Source: Fibrobacter succinogenes
GTDB taxonomy: Bacteria; Fibrobacterota; Fibrobacteria; Fibrobacterales; Fibrobacteraceae
Assembly: GCA_902756345.1 (NCBI GenBank)
Contig: CACVQR010000008.1
Coordinates: 47,245-111,244, forward strand
Reading direction: 5' to 3'
DNA: 64,000 bases
The notes beneath the pieces are model-generated. The model did no database searches. It saw nothing but the letters and a program-made list of their open reading frames with translations, and was not told the origin of the DNA. Both the position numbers and the translations under genes were made by a program. Shown here one piece after another: positions 7,829 through 17,284 of the stretch (its first letter is position 1; every line of letters begins with the position of its first letter).

Positions 7829-10369
7829 CTACTTGAAGGATGCCGTAATAGACAGGCCTTCTGCAACCGTCGCGACACACGTTTCCGGCGTGCCGGCCAC
7901 AGGTTCGCAACCCGTCCATCCACCGAATATGGAACCGGCTTCGGGAACGGCCGTCAGCACCATTGCGTTTCCGGCAAAGAACTTGGCCTTATAATTTGCA
8001 CTCGGCAGCGTCATGCCATCCATAACGATGGAGCCCTTGCCGTTGGCGGTAATCGAGACCGAAGTCATGCTTCCGACACCAAATTCTTCCTGAATTTCAG
8101 ACAGGAACTTGCCATCGCGTTCTTCTGCCCAGGGGCCGAGCCTTTCGCCATTCGCATCGAAGCCATGTGGATACGTTCCTCTTCTTTCCTTATAGGCTTC
8201 TACATCCATATCCCTAGCAACGTCTTCGGAATTCAGCATGCCGGCAAGGAACTTTGCCTTTGCCCTGACATTTTCTGCATTCAGGTAAGATTGAAGCATC
8301 ACGGCAGCATGGTTCAGGAAGAGTCGCTTGAAGTTGGGATTTTCAATCAACTTCGTGTACAGAACATGGAAGCAATGGGCCTTATCGCCAGTAAAGGCCT
8401 TATTGCTGCTCGTGTAACAAGAGCCATTGTCACGTCCACCCTGCTTAACCCACTTGAACATATTCGTGCCATCGCTAAAGCCAGACACGCCCCATTCCCA
8501 GTCAAAGCCATGGTCAAGGTCATAGATCATGAACTTCCAGAGCGGAGATTCCGGGGACTTCCAGACGCGCACGTTATTGTTCGGCCAGTCACCGTTATGA
8601 ACGTACATTTCGGCAAGCATGTAATTGGCAAAGTTGCCCATATCCATAAGCTGCGTCATGTAGGTATAAGCATCATTGTCCGTAGCAAAATCGTGTGCAG
8701 CGGCATATTCCAGCATGGCAAGGTATTCGTCAGGAGTACCATTGCTTGCTTCGACTTTTATCCCCAAATGTTTGAGGAACGTGACCGACGAGGCATCGTA
8801 TCCATAATTCGTTTCGACAAAGTTCTTGTTGAAACGTTCACGCATATCGTGAATGCCGTAGTACTTTCCATTGTAGAACACCACCACCTGGCGGCTACGC
8901 TGGTAATCCACGCCACTACCTTCAAGAATGGCGCCACCTACGGCATCGGCAAAGTAGTCGCTCACAAAACGGTTACCGTTGTTACGCAGGTTGAATCCCT
9001 TGTACTTGTCGTTCACGCCCTTGCGGGTTTCAAACAAAGGATACTTCAACCAGGTTCCGCCATACTCTTCGCGCATCACGATAGCGACAGACTTCTTGCG
9101 TTCCATGCGGCTCCAGCCACCCATCAAAGAAATGCCGCCATCGGCTTCCCAGGCCTTACCCTTGCTGCTCCTGCCCTTTTCGTAGTATTCCACGTGAACC
9201 GGAAGTTCACCAGAATCATTCGGATAAGACTCATTCGGAGCATACATCTGGTCATGATCCATATCGGGTTCACCACCATTCGTCTTCTTGTAATACTTTT
9301 CAAAGAAGCTCGGATCCACGCTCACGGCCACCACGGGCATGTTGGCCGTTTCATCGATGAAGTAGGTATTGGTCGTCACGTCCTTAGTAAGGAGGCCGTC
9401 CTTGAATGCGGCGCAGCGAAGAACCGTGGTCGATTCAATCTTCATGTCCGATTCGAACTTTTCGGAATTCTTTGTGGGAACAGAACCGTCCTTCGTGCAA
9501 CGTACAGTCACACCTTCCGGAACGTTCGGCTTGTTCAAGGTCACAGAGCCATTATAGAATCCGCCGCCATGTTCACCAAAGCTGATTGTAGGCGTTACAC
9601 CTTCATAACTTTCAGTCGCATTGTTCGGCTGTTCGGGAGTCGGCTTTTCAAAGAACTTCCAGGCACCGCCATCGATAATGCCCCAGCTCATACCCGCGCT
9701 AAGAGCCGGATACTTGACCGAGTCGCGGATAGAATAATACTGGTCAATCAGGTAGACCGTTCCACCATCCTTATTCAATTTCCAGTTGGTATGGGTACGT
9801 GATTTATATTTGGACGTATCTGCAGAGGGTGCCACGGCGTTCACATCATTCTTGTCGCAGAACACGGTGCGGAACGATTTTGGAGCAAGCAGTTCATCGC
9901 CAAAAATCCACTTGCGCGGCTTTTCCAAATTTTCAACAAGCGAATAACCCTTGAGGTTAGCAGCGACATCACCGGCATTGTAGATTTCAATCCAACCCGG
10001 ATCGTCTCCGTTTTCATCGAGCCAGTCCAAGTTTACGGGGCTAATTTCGGTAATCACCAAAGAAGAATTACCCACCCAGTGAACGGTCGTGTCGGCCGGG
10101 ACATAAATGATTCTATCTACATACTGCGTATCGCCCGTAACCGGGTCAATCGTACGGACAGTATCCCTCGTCGCAGGAGTTTCCTTAATTTCCGTAACAG
10201 TATCACCGGTAACCGGATCAACCTTTTTCACCGTATCAATCTTTACAGGAGGATCGTCATTTGCACGGCTATGCGATGCAGAGTCATCGTTACAGGCAAC
10301 CAGACCCGAGAAAACCAAACTCAGTCCGCCCATCAAAGCCAGACTATTTACTTTGTTGAATATGTACAC
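7829..10369 (-). CDS. CotH-family lipoprotein with lamin-tail and chitobiase-like domains
   Basis: 846 residues. A lipoprotein signal (LVFSGLVAC, lipobox near residue 26) leads to a linker in which the phrase VDPVTGDT/IDPVTGDT is repeated. A lamin-tail domain follows (about 82-185: LVITEISPVNLDW, GWIEIYNAGD), then a chitobiase/hexosaminidase C-terminal-like domain (about 245-330: VTVRCTKDGSVPT). The CotH domain (about 350-700) contains NNGNRFVSDYFADA and a DLDHGFDWEWG segment like the acidic metal-binding part of CotH kinases. A C-terminal InlB-repeat-like module (about 770-846: TAVPEAGSIFGGWTGC) ends it. CotH of Bacillus is an atypical protein kinase of spore coat proteins; in Gram-negative fibre degraders the role is unknown. 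It is likely outer-membrane and surface exposed, and is monocistronic. Confidence 0.88.
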   Translation of the reverse strand: MYIFNKVNSLALMGGLSLVFSGLVACNDDSASHSRANDDPPVKIDTVKKVDPVTGDTVTEIKETPATRDTVRTIDPVTGDTQYVDRIIYVPADTTVHWVGNSSLVITEISPVNLDWLDENGDDPGWIEIYNAGDVAANLKGYSLVENLEKPRKWIFGDELLAPKSFRTVFCDKNDVNAVAPSADTSKYKSRTHTNWKLNKDGGTVYLIDQYYSIRDSVKYPALSAGMSWGIIDGGAWKFFEKPTPEQPNNATESYEGVTPTISFGEHGGGFYNGSVTLNKPNVPEGVTVRCTKDGSVPTKNSEKFESDMKIESTTVLRCAAFKDGLLTKDVTTNTYFIDETANMPVVAVSVDPSFFEKYYKKTNGGEPDMDHDQMYAPNESYPNDSGELPVHVEYYEKGRSSKGKAWEADGGISLMGGWSRMERKKSVAIVMREEYGGTWLKYPLFETRKGVNDKYKGFNLRNNGNRFVSDYFADAVGGAILEGSGVDYQRSRQVVVFYNGKYYGIHDMRERFNKNFVETNYGYDASSVTFLKHLGIKVEASNGTPDEYLAMLEYAAAHDFATDNDAYTYMTQLMDMGNFANYMLAEMYVHNGDWPNNNVRVWKSPESPLWKFMIYDLDHGFDWEWGVSGFSDGTNMFKWVKQGGRDNGSCYTSSNKAFTGDKAHCFHVLYTKLIENPNFKRLFLNHAAVMLQSYLNAENVRAKAKFLAGMLNSEDVARDMDVEAYKERRGTYPHGFDANGERLGPWAEERDGKFLSEIQEEFGVGSMTSVSITANGKGSIVMDGMTLPSANYKAKFFAGNAMVLTAVPEAGSIFGGWTGCEPVAGTPETCVATVAEGLSITASFK

Positions 10370-10499
10370 ACTGCTATCCTATTAAAAACGTTTCCCGGGA
10401 AATCCCACTTTCCAAGGCCATATTCTTTAGCACCCAGATACTAAATTTAGAAGATTATTCAAAAAAAAGGGAAAATTATCAGTAATATTCTATTTACCC

Positions 10500-10528
10500 T
10501 TGACAAGTATCACAGAGTGTTCTATATT
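10500..10528 (+). promoter_or_regulatory. Near-consensus sigma-70 promoter of tRNA-Phe
   Basis: TTGACA at 10500-10505 and TATATT at 10523-10528 with a 17-bp spacer, 14 bp upstream of the tRNA. It is the clearest promoter in the window and supports TATATT as a house -10 box. Confidence 0.88.
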
Positions 10529-10542
10529 TGGCCTACCAAGTC

Positions 10543-10615
<73 letters not shown>

Positions 10616-10618
10616 CGA

Positions 10619-10651
10619 AAAAGAGACCTCGAAATTCGAGGTCTTTTTTAA
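10619..10651 (+). terminator. Terminator of tRNA-Phe
   Basis: GACCTCGAA pairs with TTCGAGGTC around a minimal loop and is followed by a T6 run. Confidence 0.9.
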
Positions 10652-10697
10652 TTTTTGTTTTCAAAAATTCTAAAAAGCGCTAAGTGTTTAGAAAATT

Positions 10698-11834
10698 TTA
10701 ATCGAAATTGCGTCGGTAAAGGCAGTAAATTTCGTCCCAGTGTTCCATCAACACGTCCACAAGCTCCGGCTGGAACTGTGCGCCACGCTGTTTCAGGAAT
10801 TCTTCCTTGACCTTTTCTTCGGGCCAGGGCTGCTTATAGCAACGCGGGCTAGAAAGTGCATCCAGGACGTCGGCAACAGAGCAAATGCGGCCAGCCAAGG
10901 GGATTTCTTCGCCGGAAATTCCCTTCGGGTAGCCTCGGCCATCCCAGCGTTCATGGTGAGAACGGGCAATTTCAGCAGCAAAGCGAAGCAACTGGCGCTT
11001 GGAATTGTGGAGCATGTTGTAGCCGATTTCGGAATGCGTCTTCATGATGGTGTATTCGTCGTCCGTAAAGCGGCCCGGCTTGTTCAAAATGGCGTCGGGG
11101 ATGCCGACCTTGCCCAAATCGTGCATCGGGGCGGCCAAGCGAATACGTTCCACCTCGTTTTCCGGGAGCCCCAGGAACTTCGCCAGCATGCTAGAAATCT
11201 CGGCGACACGTTGAATATGGTCGCCAGTTTCCTCGCTACGGTATTCCGAAACCTCACCCAGAATATGGATGATTTCACGCTGGGTCGCTTCCAGTTCCAT
11301 ATTCAACATGGCAGATTCGACAGTCTTTGCAGAATAGACAGCCGTAAGGCTCAGGCGTTCCAAGTCCTGTATCGAGAATACGGCAGCTTCGCCCTGTTCG
11401 TTAGTTCCCCGCTTGTTGATCGCCTGGAACACACCCATCACGTTGCCGGCCGAATTCATGAGCGGAACGGTCATTACAGACGTTGTTCGATAATGCGTCT
11501 TTTCGTCTGATCGACGATCGAACCTCGGGTCTTGGTAGGCATCCTTGATCAAGAGTGGTTCACCCGTCCTGACGGAATAGCCCACGAAGCCCGCGTCATG
11601 CGGAATGCGAAGTTCGCTTACGCCGTGCGCAACCTTGGTCCATAATTCGCCACGATCGTTATCGACAAGCCACAGGGAGCAGCGGTCCGCCACCACAATG
11701 GAGCGTCCCAAATCGGCCATCAGAATCAGCAAGCCATCCATCTTTCGCTCTGCCGCAATTTTCGGCATGTAAGCGAACAACAGCTCCAGTATCCTTTGGG
11801 ATTCTACAACCTGCTTGTCGTCCAAATCCGTCAT
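10698..11834 (-). CDS. GAF plus HD-GYP protein, probable cyclic-dinucleotide phosphodiesterase
   Basis: 378 residues. The N-terminal GAF domain (about 20-180) includes SVRTGEPLLIKDAYQDPRFD, typical of small-molecule sensors. The C-terminal HD-GYP domain (about 195-360) shows HDLGKVGIPDAILNKPG, ARSHHERWDGRGYPKGISGE and ICSVADVLDAL, so the HD metal residues and the GYP signature are intact. HD-GYP enzymes hydrolyse c-di-GMP to GMP. No transmembrane segment is seen, so it should be cytoplasmic. It stands alone between the two tRNA genes. The input ligand of the GAF domain is unknown. Confidence 0.92.
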   Translation of the reverse strand: MTDLDDKQVVESQRILELLFAYMPKIAAERKMDGLLILMADLGRSIVVADRCSLWLVDNDRGELWTKVAHGVSELRIPHDAGFVGYSVRTGEPLLIKDAYQDPRFDRRSDEKTHYRTTSVMTVPLMNSAGNVMGVFQAINKRGTNEQGEAAVFSIQDLERLSLTAVYSAKTVESAMLNMELEATQREIIHILGEVSEYRSEETGDHIQRVAEISSMLAKFLGLPENEVERIRLAAPMHDLGKVGIPDAILNKPGRFTDDEYTIMKTHSEIGYNMLHNSKRQLLRFAAEIARSHHERWDGRGYPKGISGEEIPLAGRICSVADVLDALSSPRCYKQPWPEEKVKEEFLKQRGAQFQPELVDVLMEHWDEIYCLYRRNFD

Positions 11835-11919
11835 ACTATGTAAAATTTAGATAAACTTTGCATTATTCTCAACTACGCTTGACAGAATTAGGCGAAATTT
11901 TCTATCCTTGGGAAACCTT

Positions 11920-12000
11920 GGAGGAATAGGCTAATTGGTAAGTCAGCGGTCTTGAAAACCGCCGCCGTAAGGCTTGGGGGTTCGAGTCCCTCTTCCTCCG
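11920..12000 (+). tRNA. tRNA-Ser (TGA)
   Basis: Acceptor GGAGGAA pairs with TTCCTCC, discriminator G. The anticodon stem GCGGT/ACCGC encloses CTTGAAA with anticodon TGA at 11953-11955. The extra arm is 13 nt with a 3-bp GCC/GGC stem, on the short side for a class II tRNA. The T loop is TTCGAGT. CCA is not encoded. Confidence 0.95.
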
Positions 12001-12002
12001 CG

Positions 12003-12030
12003 AACAAGCTCCCGTCCGGGAGCTTTTTTG
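12003..12030 (+). terminator. Terminator of tRNA-Ser
   Basis: AGCTCCCG pairs with CGGGAGCT and is followed by T6, directly after the tRNA. Confidence 0.88.
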
Positions 12031-12055
12031 CATTCCCCATTCCCCCATCTCACAT

Positions 12056-12769
12056 CTAATTGATTTCCCATTCCATCTGGTTGTCGGCGACAAAATCGGC
12101 AACAGCCGAGGCAGGCTCGTCATAAAGTAGCGTGCATACCTTGACCGGGAGCGGGAAATCCCGTCCGAAAGCCGCCAGGCATGCCGAGGTGGTCGCCCCC
12201 GTCGTAAAGACATCGTCCACGACGACAACCGTCCCCGATAAAGGAGGCTTTTTTAGCACGCAGCCAAATGCAAATGCCACATTGCGCTCCCGTTCTTCCT
12301 TGGAAAGCTTCGTCTGCGAAACAACAAAAGTCTTTCGCTTCAGCCAACGGCAGACTTTACCGCCCAGAGCAAGCGAAAGCGCCGCGGCTATCTTTTCGGC
12401 CTGATTGTAGCCGCGTTCCCTATACCTGGCCCTATGGAGCGGAACAGGAACAAAGTAAAGCGGTTTCGGGAACATGGACATTTCCTCGCGCAAAAGCCCG
12501 CACCGAACCGATGCCGAATGTTTGACCAGATACGTCGCCATTCCCGAAATCCCCCTATACTTGAGCGCATGCACCAAGCGCCGTGTCAAGGGCCGCATGG
12601 GGTACAAACTATAGGTATCCGGCCCGGGAGCCACATCTATAGTCGATTCGCGTTCCAGTTCCTTGACACACTCCGGGCACAGCCAAGGGTCCAAGGCCCC
12701 CGAAGGGCTCCCGCATCCTAGGCATTCGGCTCCAAAAACAAAGCGTTCCACATTTTCTATCCAGCGCAT
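12056..12769 (-). CDS. comF: ComF-family phosphoribosyltransferase-like protein
   Basis: 237 residues from the ATG at 12767-12769, which follows GAGGAG at good spacing. The N-terminus has a four-Cys zinc site (CLGCG ... CPEC, about 16-36). YFVPVPLHRARYRERGYNQA and VVVVDDVFTTGATTSAC (about 192-208, the PRPP-binding loop) define the ComF/GntX family. Members act in DNA uptake (ComFC) or have unclear roles in non-competent bacteria. The phosphoribosyl substrate is unknown. It lies downstream of rodA on the same strand after a gap of about 90 bp. Confidence 0.9.
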   Translation of the reverse strand: MRWIENVERFVFGAECLGCGSPSGALDPWLCPECVKELERESTIDVAPGPDTYSLYPMRPLTRRLVHALKYRGISGMATYLVKHSASVRCGLLREEMSMFPKPLYFVPVPLHRARYRERGYNQAEKIAAALSLALGGKVCRWLKRKTFVVSQTKLSKEERERNVAFAFGCVLKKPPLSGTVVVVDDVFTTGATTSACLAAFGRDFPLPVKVCTLLYDEPASAVADFVADNQMEWEIN

Positions 12770-12860
12770 ATGAACTCCTCGGAACCCAGGCAACGGGTCC
12801 CTCTTTATCTATACGCCAAATTTCTGAAAAGTGGGAAAAATGATCCCCGGCAACTTTTGA

Positions 12861-14114
12861 CTAGCGGCGACGAGCCTGGAAGTGCAAGCAAAGCAAAAAG
12901 CCGACCAGCACCATGCACGTCAATGCGAACGAGCCGCCATAAGACAGGAACGGCAAAGGCAAACCCGTTACCGGCATAAGGCCTACCGTCATCGCGATAT
13001 TCACCATAATATGGAACAAGAAAATCGTCGAAGCCCCCATGACCATGAGCGTCACGAACGGGTCCGAAGACAACCTGCAAATCGATGTAGCACGCCACAG
13101 GAACAGGGCATAAAGAACCAGCACAAAGGCGCATCCCAAAAAGCCGAACTGTTCACCGAGCACGCTAAAGATAAAGTCCGTATGTTCTTCGGGCAAAAAG
13201 GAAAGGTTTGTCTGCGAACCGTTTCCAAAACCTTTTCCGGCAAGGCCGCCCGAACCGATTGCTGTCAGCGACTGTAACACCTGATAGCCATCGCCCAAGG
13301 GGTCGCTCATCGGGTCCAAGAAGGTGTTCACGCGTTTTTGCTGGTGCGGTTCGAGCATGTTCCACGCCATGGAACTTGCATAGCCCGCAAAAATATTCGC
13401 CATCAGGATCAAAGCCGTCAACACCTTCGGAAGTTTCCTGCGGAACAGGGCAAACACCACCACGCAAATCAAAAGTCCCCAAAGGATTTCAAATAAAAGC
13501 GCCTGCGAATGCGAGAAAAGCACCGAAAGCACCGGGCTCACGATCAGGAACATATCGGTCAGGGTAAGGCCCGCAAAAAAGAACCCCACCATGGTCACGG
13601 CGATAAACACGAGAGCCGTGCTCAAGTCCGGCTGCTTAAGCACCAAGGCGAAAGGCACAATGAACAAGAAAAAAGGAACCACGAAAGATTTCAGCTTGTA
13701 CAAGCTAACCGGATGTTTCGAGAGCCAGTAAGAAATAATCAGCAAGTAAGCAATCTTTGCAAATTCCGAAGGCTGCAACTTGAAAACGCCCAAGTCGATC
13801 CAGCGCCCAGCACCCTTCACCACGTCACCGGCAAAGAACAACACCACCACAAGCAACACGAGCGCAAGCACATACAGCGGAATTGCCGCTCGCTTCAACC
13901 AGTCAATACGCACAAAAATCAAAGCTACGGCAATGACGCTACCGAAAACGAAGTAAACGATCTGCTTGAACCAGAACAATTCCACCACAGAAGTATCTTC
14001 AGCAATCGTAGCCGAATACACAAGGGCAACACCCACGCTCATCAAGGCAAGCGTAAGAGCAATGAACATCCAGTCAAACCGGAGCGAACGGCTAAGGAGT
14101 CGATTGGGCTTCAT
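12861..14114 (-). CDS. rodA: Rod-shape SEDS peptidoglycan polymerase RodA
   Basis: 417 residues from the ATG at 14112-14114, which has AAGGAGG upstream and overlaps the mrdA stop by 23 bp. About ten transmembrane segments are present. SEDS signatures are LQPSEFAKIAYLL, VLKQPDLSTALVF (with the catalytic Asp of the SEDS cavity), and LPLPFLSYGGS near the C-terminus. RodA polymerises glycan strands from lipid II, working with the class B transpeptidase encoded just upstream. It is the last gene of the mreBCD-mrdA-rodA operon. Confidence 0.95.
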   Translation of the reverse strand: MKPNRLLSRSLRFDWMFIALTLALMSVGVALVYSATIAEDTSVVELFWFKQIVYFVFGSVIAVALIFVRIDWLKRAAIPLYVLALVLLVVVLFFAGDVVKGAGRWIDLGVFKLQPSEFAKIAYLLIISYWLSKHPVSLYKLKSFVVPFFLFIVPFALVLKQPDLSTALVFIAVTMVGFFFAGLTLTDMFLIVSPVLSVLFSHSQALLFEILWGLLICVVVFALFRRKLPKVLTALILMANIFAGYASSMAWNMLEPHQQKRVNTFLDPMSDPLGDGYQVLQSLTAIGSGGLAGKGFGNGSQTNLSFLPEEHTDFIFSVLGEQFGFLGCAFVLVLYALFLWRATSICRLSSDPFVTLMVMGASTIFLFHIMVNIAMTVGLMPVTGLPLPFLSYGGSFALTCMVLVGFLLCLHFQARRR

Positions 14115-15966
14115 TTTTTCCCGCCTCCTTTTCCTTATTTTCAAAATAGGCTTCCATCACCTTCTTGGCGATCGGGCCCGAAACAGCACCGCCGCCACCC
14201 GCAGCTTCCATAATCACGGCCACGGCAATTTCCGGGTCGTAAAGCGGCGCCACCGCGGCATACCAGGCGTGAGTCTTTTCGCCCTTCTTCCATTCACCGG
14301 AACCGGTCTTTGCCCCCACCCGAATTCCAGGGAGGGCGCCACGCTTACCAGTGCCCCCTGGATGGTTCACCACGGAATCCATGGCGGCAAGCAAAATACG
14401 GTGCGTATACGGTTTCATGTTGCCCGGGCGAACAATTTCGGGCTCGTAACGGCGGACGACATTCCCGTCGATATCGCGGAGTTCCTTCATAAAGTGCGGC
14501 CTGTAAACGCCACGCCCCGTCGCCAAGGAACCAATCAGGGTCGCCTGTTGCAAAGGCGTTACAATCTGTCCCTGGCCAATCGAAAGGTTCAGAATCAAGC
14601 CGCGAGCCCAGCGCCAGCCCAAGCGCTTGTTTTTCTGGTTAAACGACGCCGAATCCGGAAGCCAGCCACCCTTTTCGCCAGGAATGTCAATTCCAAGCGG
14701 TTTTTCGCCCAAGCCAAAACGACGGCCGAATTCATTAATGCGGGCCATGTCAATATCGAGACCGGCCTGGTAAAAGAACACGTCACAGCTCAGGCGAATC
14801 GCGTTCACCACATTCAAGCTGCCGTGCGTGCCCCAGCATTTCTGGTAGCGCGCCCCGTACTGGTAGCCACCCGTACAGGGCTTGGAATAATACTTGTTCT
14901 CGGTCAAAATTCCGCTTTCAAGGCCAGCGCCCGCCGTCACCAGTTTAAAAACAGATGCCGGCGGATACGTACCCGAAATGGCGCGGTTCGTAAGCGGTCT
15001 CATGGAATCAAGCGCTACATGCGCCCAGCCCTTGTTACGCTCGCGCTTTTTCAGGGAGAATATATTCGGGTCCAGTCGCGGCGAAGAAACCATCGCCAGA
15101 ATTTCACCATTGCGCGGATCAATCGCCACAAGCGCCCCCTTCGCCGAATCGGGAATCGCTTCTTCGGCAACCTTCTGCAGGCGCAAATCAATCGTCGACA
15201 CCAGGCGAAGCCCCGGCACGGGTTCCGTGCCCTCGACGCCGTCAAGCGAGCCCACTTCGCGTCCAGAAGCGTTCACTTCCACAAGCTTCATGCCGTTAAC
15301 GCCACGGAACTCCTTGTCGTAAAACTGTTCCAGCCCCTTTTGCCCGATTCGGTCCCCCTGCGTATAGCCTTCGTATTCCGGCAACTTGAGTTGCTCTTCC
15401 GAAATTTCGCTAGTGTAACCCAGCGCATGCGAGGCCAGCGTGCCGTAAGGGTATTCGCGACGAGATTCAATCACCGTCATGATACCGGGCAATTCTTCGG
15501 AACGTTCTTCAATAATGGCAACCTGTTCGGCGGTTGCATCTTCCAGCAGGCGAATCGGCCTATTCTTGATCCAGCGGGAACGTTGGAACGCCGTATCCAG
15601 CGAAAGGGAATCAAACAGGCGTTCGCCCGAAGCATCCTTGATGCCGAGCAACTTCATGAACAGGGAATCTCGATCCACTTTCTTGCGGGGCATGTTGATT
15701 GCAGTCAATGCAATCTGATAAGAAGGACGGTTACGCACCAGCACTTCGCCATTGCGGTCATAAATATATCCGCGCTCGGCAACAAGAACCACTTTGCGCA
15801 GGCGGTTGTTTTCGGAACGTTGCAGGTTTTCGTCGTAATGGGTAAACTGCAGCGAAAACAGGCGCAAAATGAGAACGAAGAACATGACCACGACACCTGT
15901 CATGTAAACAAGCACATTCCAGTTCCTGTTTTGCAGGGTCTCGTTTTCGGACATTCCCTTAAGCAT
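14092..15966 (-). CDS. mrdA: Penicillin-binding protein 2, elongasome transpeptidase
   Basis: 624 residues from the ATG at 15964-15966, which overlaps the mreD stop; an inner ATG at 15954 has its purine-rich site too close. There is one N-terminal membrane anchor (about 20-42) and a PBP dimerisation domain with RGYIYDRNGEVLVRNRPSYQ. The transpeptidase domain has YPPASVFKL (SxxK serine), SCDVFF at the SxN position (here S-C-D, common in PBP2) and KTGSGEW. It crosslinks new peptidoglycan during elongation and activates RodA, its operon partner. Confidence 0.95.
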   Translation of the reverse strand: MLKGMSENETLQNRNWNVLVYMTGVVVMFFVLILRLFSLQFTHYDENLQRSENNRLRKVVLVAERGYIYDRNGEVLVRNRPSYQIALTAINMPRKKVDRDSLFMKLLGIKDASGERLFDSLSLDTAFQRSRWIKNRPIRLLEDATAEQVAIIEERSEELPGIMTVIESRREYPYGTLASHALGYTSEISEEQLKLPEYEGYTQGDRIGQKGLEQFYDKEFRGVNGMKLVEVNASGREVGSLDGVEGTEPVPGLRLVSTIDLRLQKVAEEAIPDSAKGALVAIDPRNGEILAMVSSPRLDPNIFSLKKRERNKGWAHVALDSMRPLTNRAISGTYPPASVFKLVTAGAGLESGILTENKYYSKPCTGGYQYGARYQKCWGTHGSLNVVNAIRLSCDVFFYQAGLDIDMARINEFGRRFGLGEKPLGIDIPGEKGGWLPDSASFNQKNKRLGWRWARGLILNLSIGQGQIVTPLQQATLIGSLATGRGVYRPHFMKELRDIDGNVVRRYEPEIVRPGNMKPYTHRILLAAMDSVVNHPGGTGKRGALPGIRVGAKTGSGEWKKGEKTHAWYAAVAPLYDPEIAVAVIMEAAGGGGAVSGPIAKKVMEAYFENKEKEAGKNEAQSTP

Positions 15967-16450
15967 GCTTCTTCTTTTTGCTGCCCAAATCCAGGTAGAA
16001 GAATATGCCGCCAATCAGCATCGTGTAAATGCATTCGGGCAGCGATTTCGTAAGGAACAAATTCGTGACAACGTCTTTAGAAAGGCCCGTAATCGCAAAG
16101 TAAATCATGTCGCTCACAAAAAAGCCAAGGCCAAGCACGCCGACTTTAGCGGGCAAATTGAGCGAAAGGAATCGTTCTTCAAGCTGCCCCACCGCATAGC
16201 CTACCACAGTCATGGCAATCGTATTTGCCCCGAGCCACTCCACAGGCGCATACACGTCTTGCGTAAAGCCCGCAATAAAGCCCCAAAAACATCCGGCCGT
16301 AGGCCCTCTTCTAATGGCCATCGCCACAATGAAGATCATTACGAAATCGGGCGCCACGTCAAAGAAACTGAGCCAATCGGCAACCGTCATTTGCAAAGCA
16401 AATACGATTACAAACAAAACAAGCGATTTCAGCCACCCCAAGTTATTCAT
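15959..16450 (-). CDS. mreD: Rod-shape-determining protein MreD
   Basis: 163 residues with five or so transmembrane segments, the MreD size and topology. The pattern PDFVMIFIVAMAIRRGPTAG followed by GFIAGFTQDVY is typical. The C-terminus is Lys-rich (GSKKKKHA). It starts inside the last codons of mreC and ends inside the start of mrdA, so translation is coupled along the operon. It is an inner-membrane partner of MreC in the elongasome. Confidence 0.9.
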   Translation of the reverse strand: MNNLGWLKSLVLFVIVFALQMTVADWLSFFDVAPDFVMIFIVAMAIRRGPTAGCFWGFIAGFTQDVYAPVEWLGANTIAMTVVGYAVGQLEERFLSLNLPAKVGVLGLGFFVSDMIYFAITGLSKDVVTNLFLTKSLPECIYTMLIGGIFFYLDLGSKKKKHA

Positions 16451-17270
16451 CGAGCAGCTCCTTGATTATCCAGTCCGGTTCCTTTTCCATCACGAACACT
16501 TCTTCAAGAATCGAAAAATCCTGGAACGGACTTACTTCCATCTGGCGCATCACATCGAGATCGGACTTGCGGACTTCCTTTACAGTGCCCACGGGAATGC
16601 CCTTCGGGAAAATGCCTCCCAGGCCAGAAGTCACAAGCGTATCGCCCGCATGCACTCCCGCATGGGTCGGAACAAGCGCCGTCAAGCGGACGCCATCCAT
16701 CGATTCCAGGAATCCCACCACGCGAGTACGACGGTCCATTACAGACAACTTAAGATTCGGGTCTACAAGCAGCTGCACACGCGAATGGCTTATGCCCGCT
16801 TTTGAGATTTTTCCGACCAAGCCGTTCATCGAAAACACGGGCATGTTTTCTTTCACGCCATGTTCTGTACCGCGGTTAATCACCATCGTCGTAAGGAATC
16901 TTCCGGGATTGTGTCCAATCACGCGAGCCGTCACAATCGGGAAATCCCATTTGTCGTCAAATCGGACTAGCGTGTGCAGTCGGGCGAGTTCCTGCAAGCC
17001 TTCACGGGCATGGTAGGTTTCTTGCCTCAAGCGTGCGTTTTCTTCTTTCAGTTGTTCGTTTTCAAGCGCTACAGCCTTGTAATGCCCCACCGCAGACACA
17101 ATGCGCTGCGCCGGGAAATACAGCGTCGACACCGCCGACGAGACAATACTCTCGCGAATCGTGTTCGGCGCCTGCCTCATCAAAAGGCCTAAAGCCAAGA
17201 AAAAGACAAAGGCAACGATGCCGTGCCTTTGTGTAAACAAGTCGACAATAAAGCGAATCGCCCTAAGCAT
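16443..17270 (-). CDS. mreC: Rod-shape-determining protein MreC
   Basis: 275 residues. An N-terminal transmembrane helix (about 15-32) is followed by a coiled coil (about 66-95: ALENEQLKEENARLRQE) and the MreC beta domain with TARVIGHNPGRF, VINRGTEHGV and GLVGKI. It is a periplasmic scaffold that binds PBP2 and switches on RodA-PBP2. The gene lies 14 bp after mreB and overlaps mreD. Confidence 0.93.
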   Translation of the reverse strand: MLRAIRFIVDLFTQRHGIVAFVFFLALGLLMRQAPNTIRESIVSSAVSTLYFPAQRIVSAVGHYKAVALENEQLKEENARLRQETYHAREGLQELARLHTLVRFDDKWDFPIVTARVIGHNPGRFLTTMVINRGTEHGVKENMPVFSMNGLVGKISKAGISHSRVQLLVDPNLKLSVMDRRTRVVGFLESMDGVRLTALVPTHAGVHAGDTLVTSGLGGIFPKGIPVGTVKEVRKSDLDVMRQMEVSPFQDFSILEEVFVMEKEPDWIIKELLDE

Positions 17271-17284
17271 CGAGCCCTGTCAAA

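Noticed and set aside
7823..9802. Long plus-strand frame over the CotH gene
   Set aside because: Antisense of the CotH lipoprotein; no domain, signal or ribosome-binding site.
11902..12228. Minus-strand frame running through tRNA-Ser
   Set aside because: It covers the tRNA and its terminator and the start of comF in another frame; not coding.
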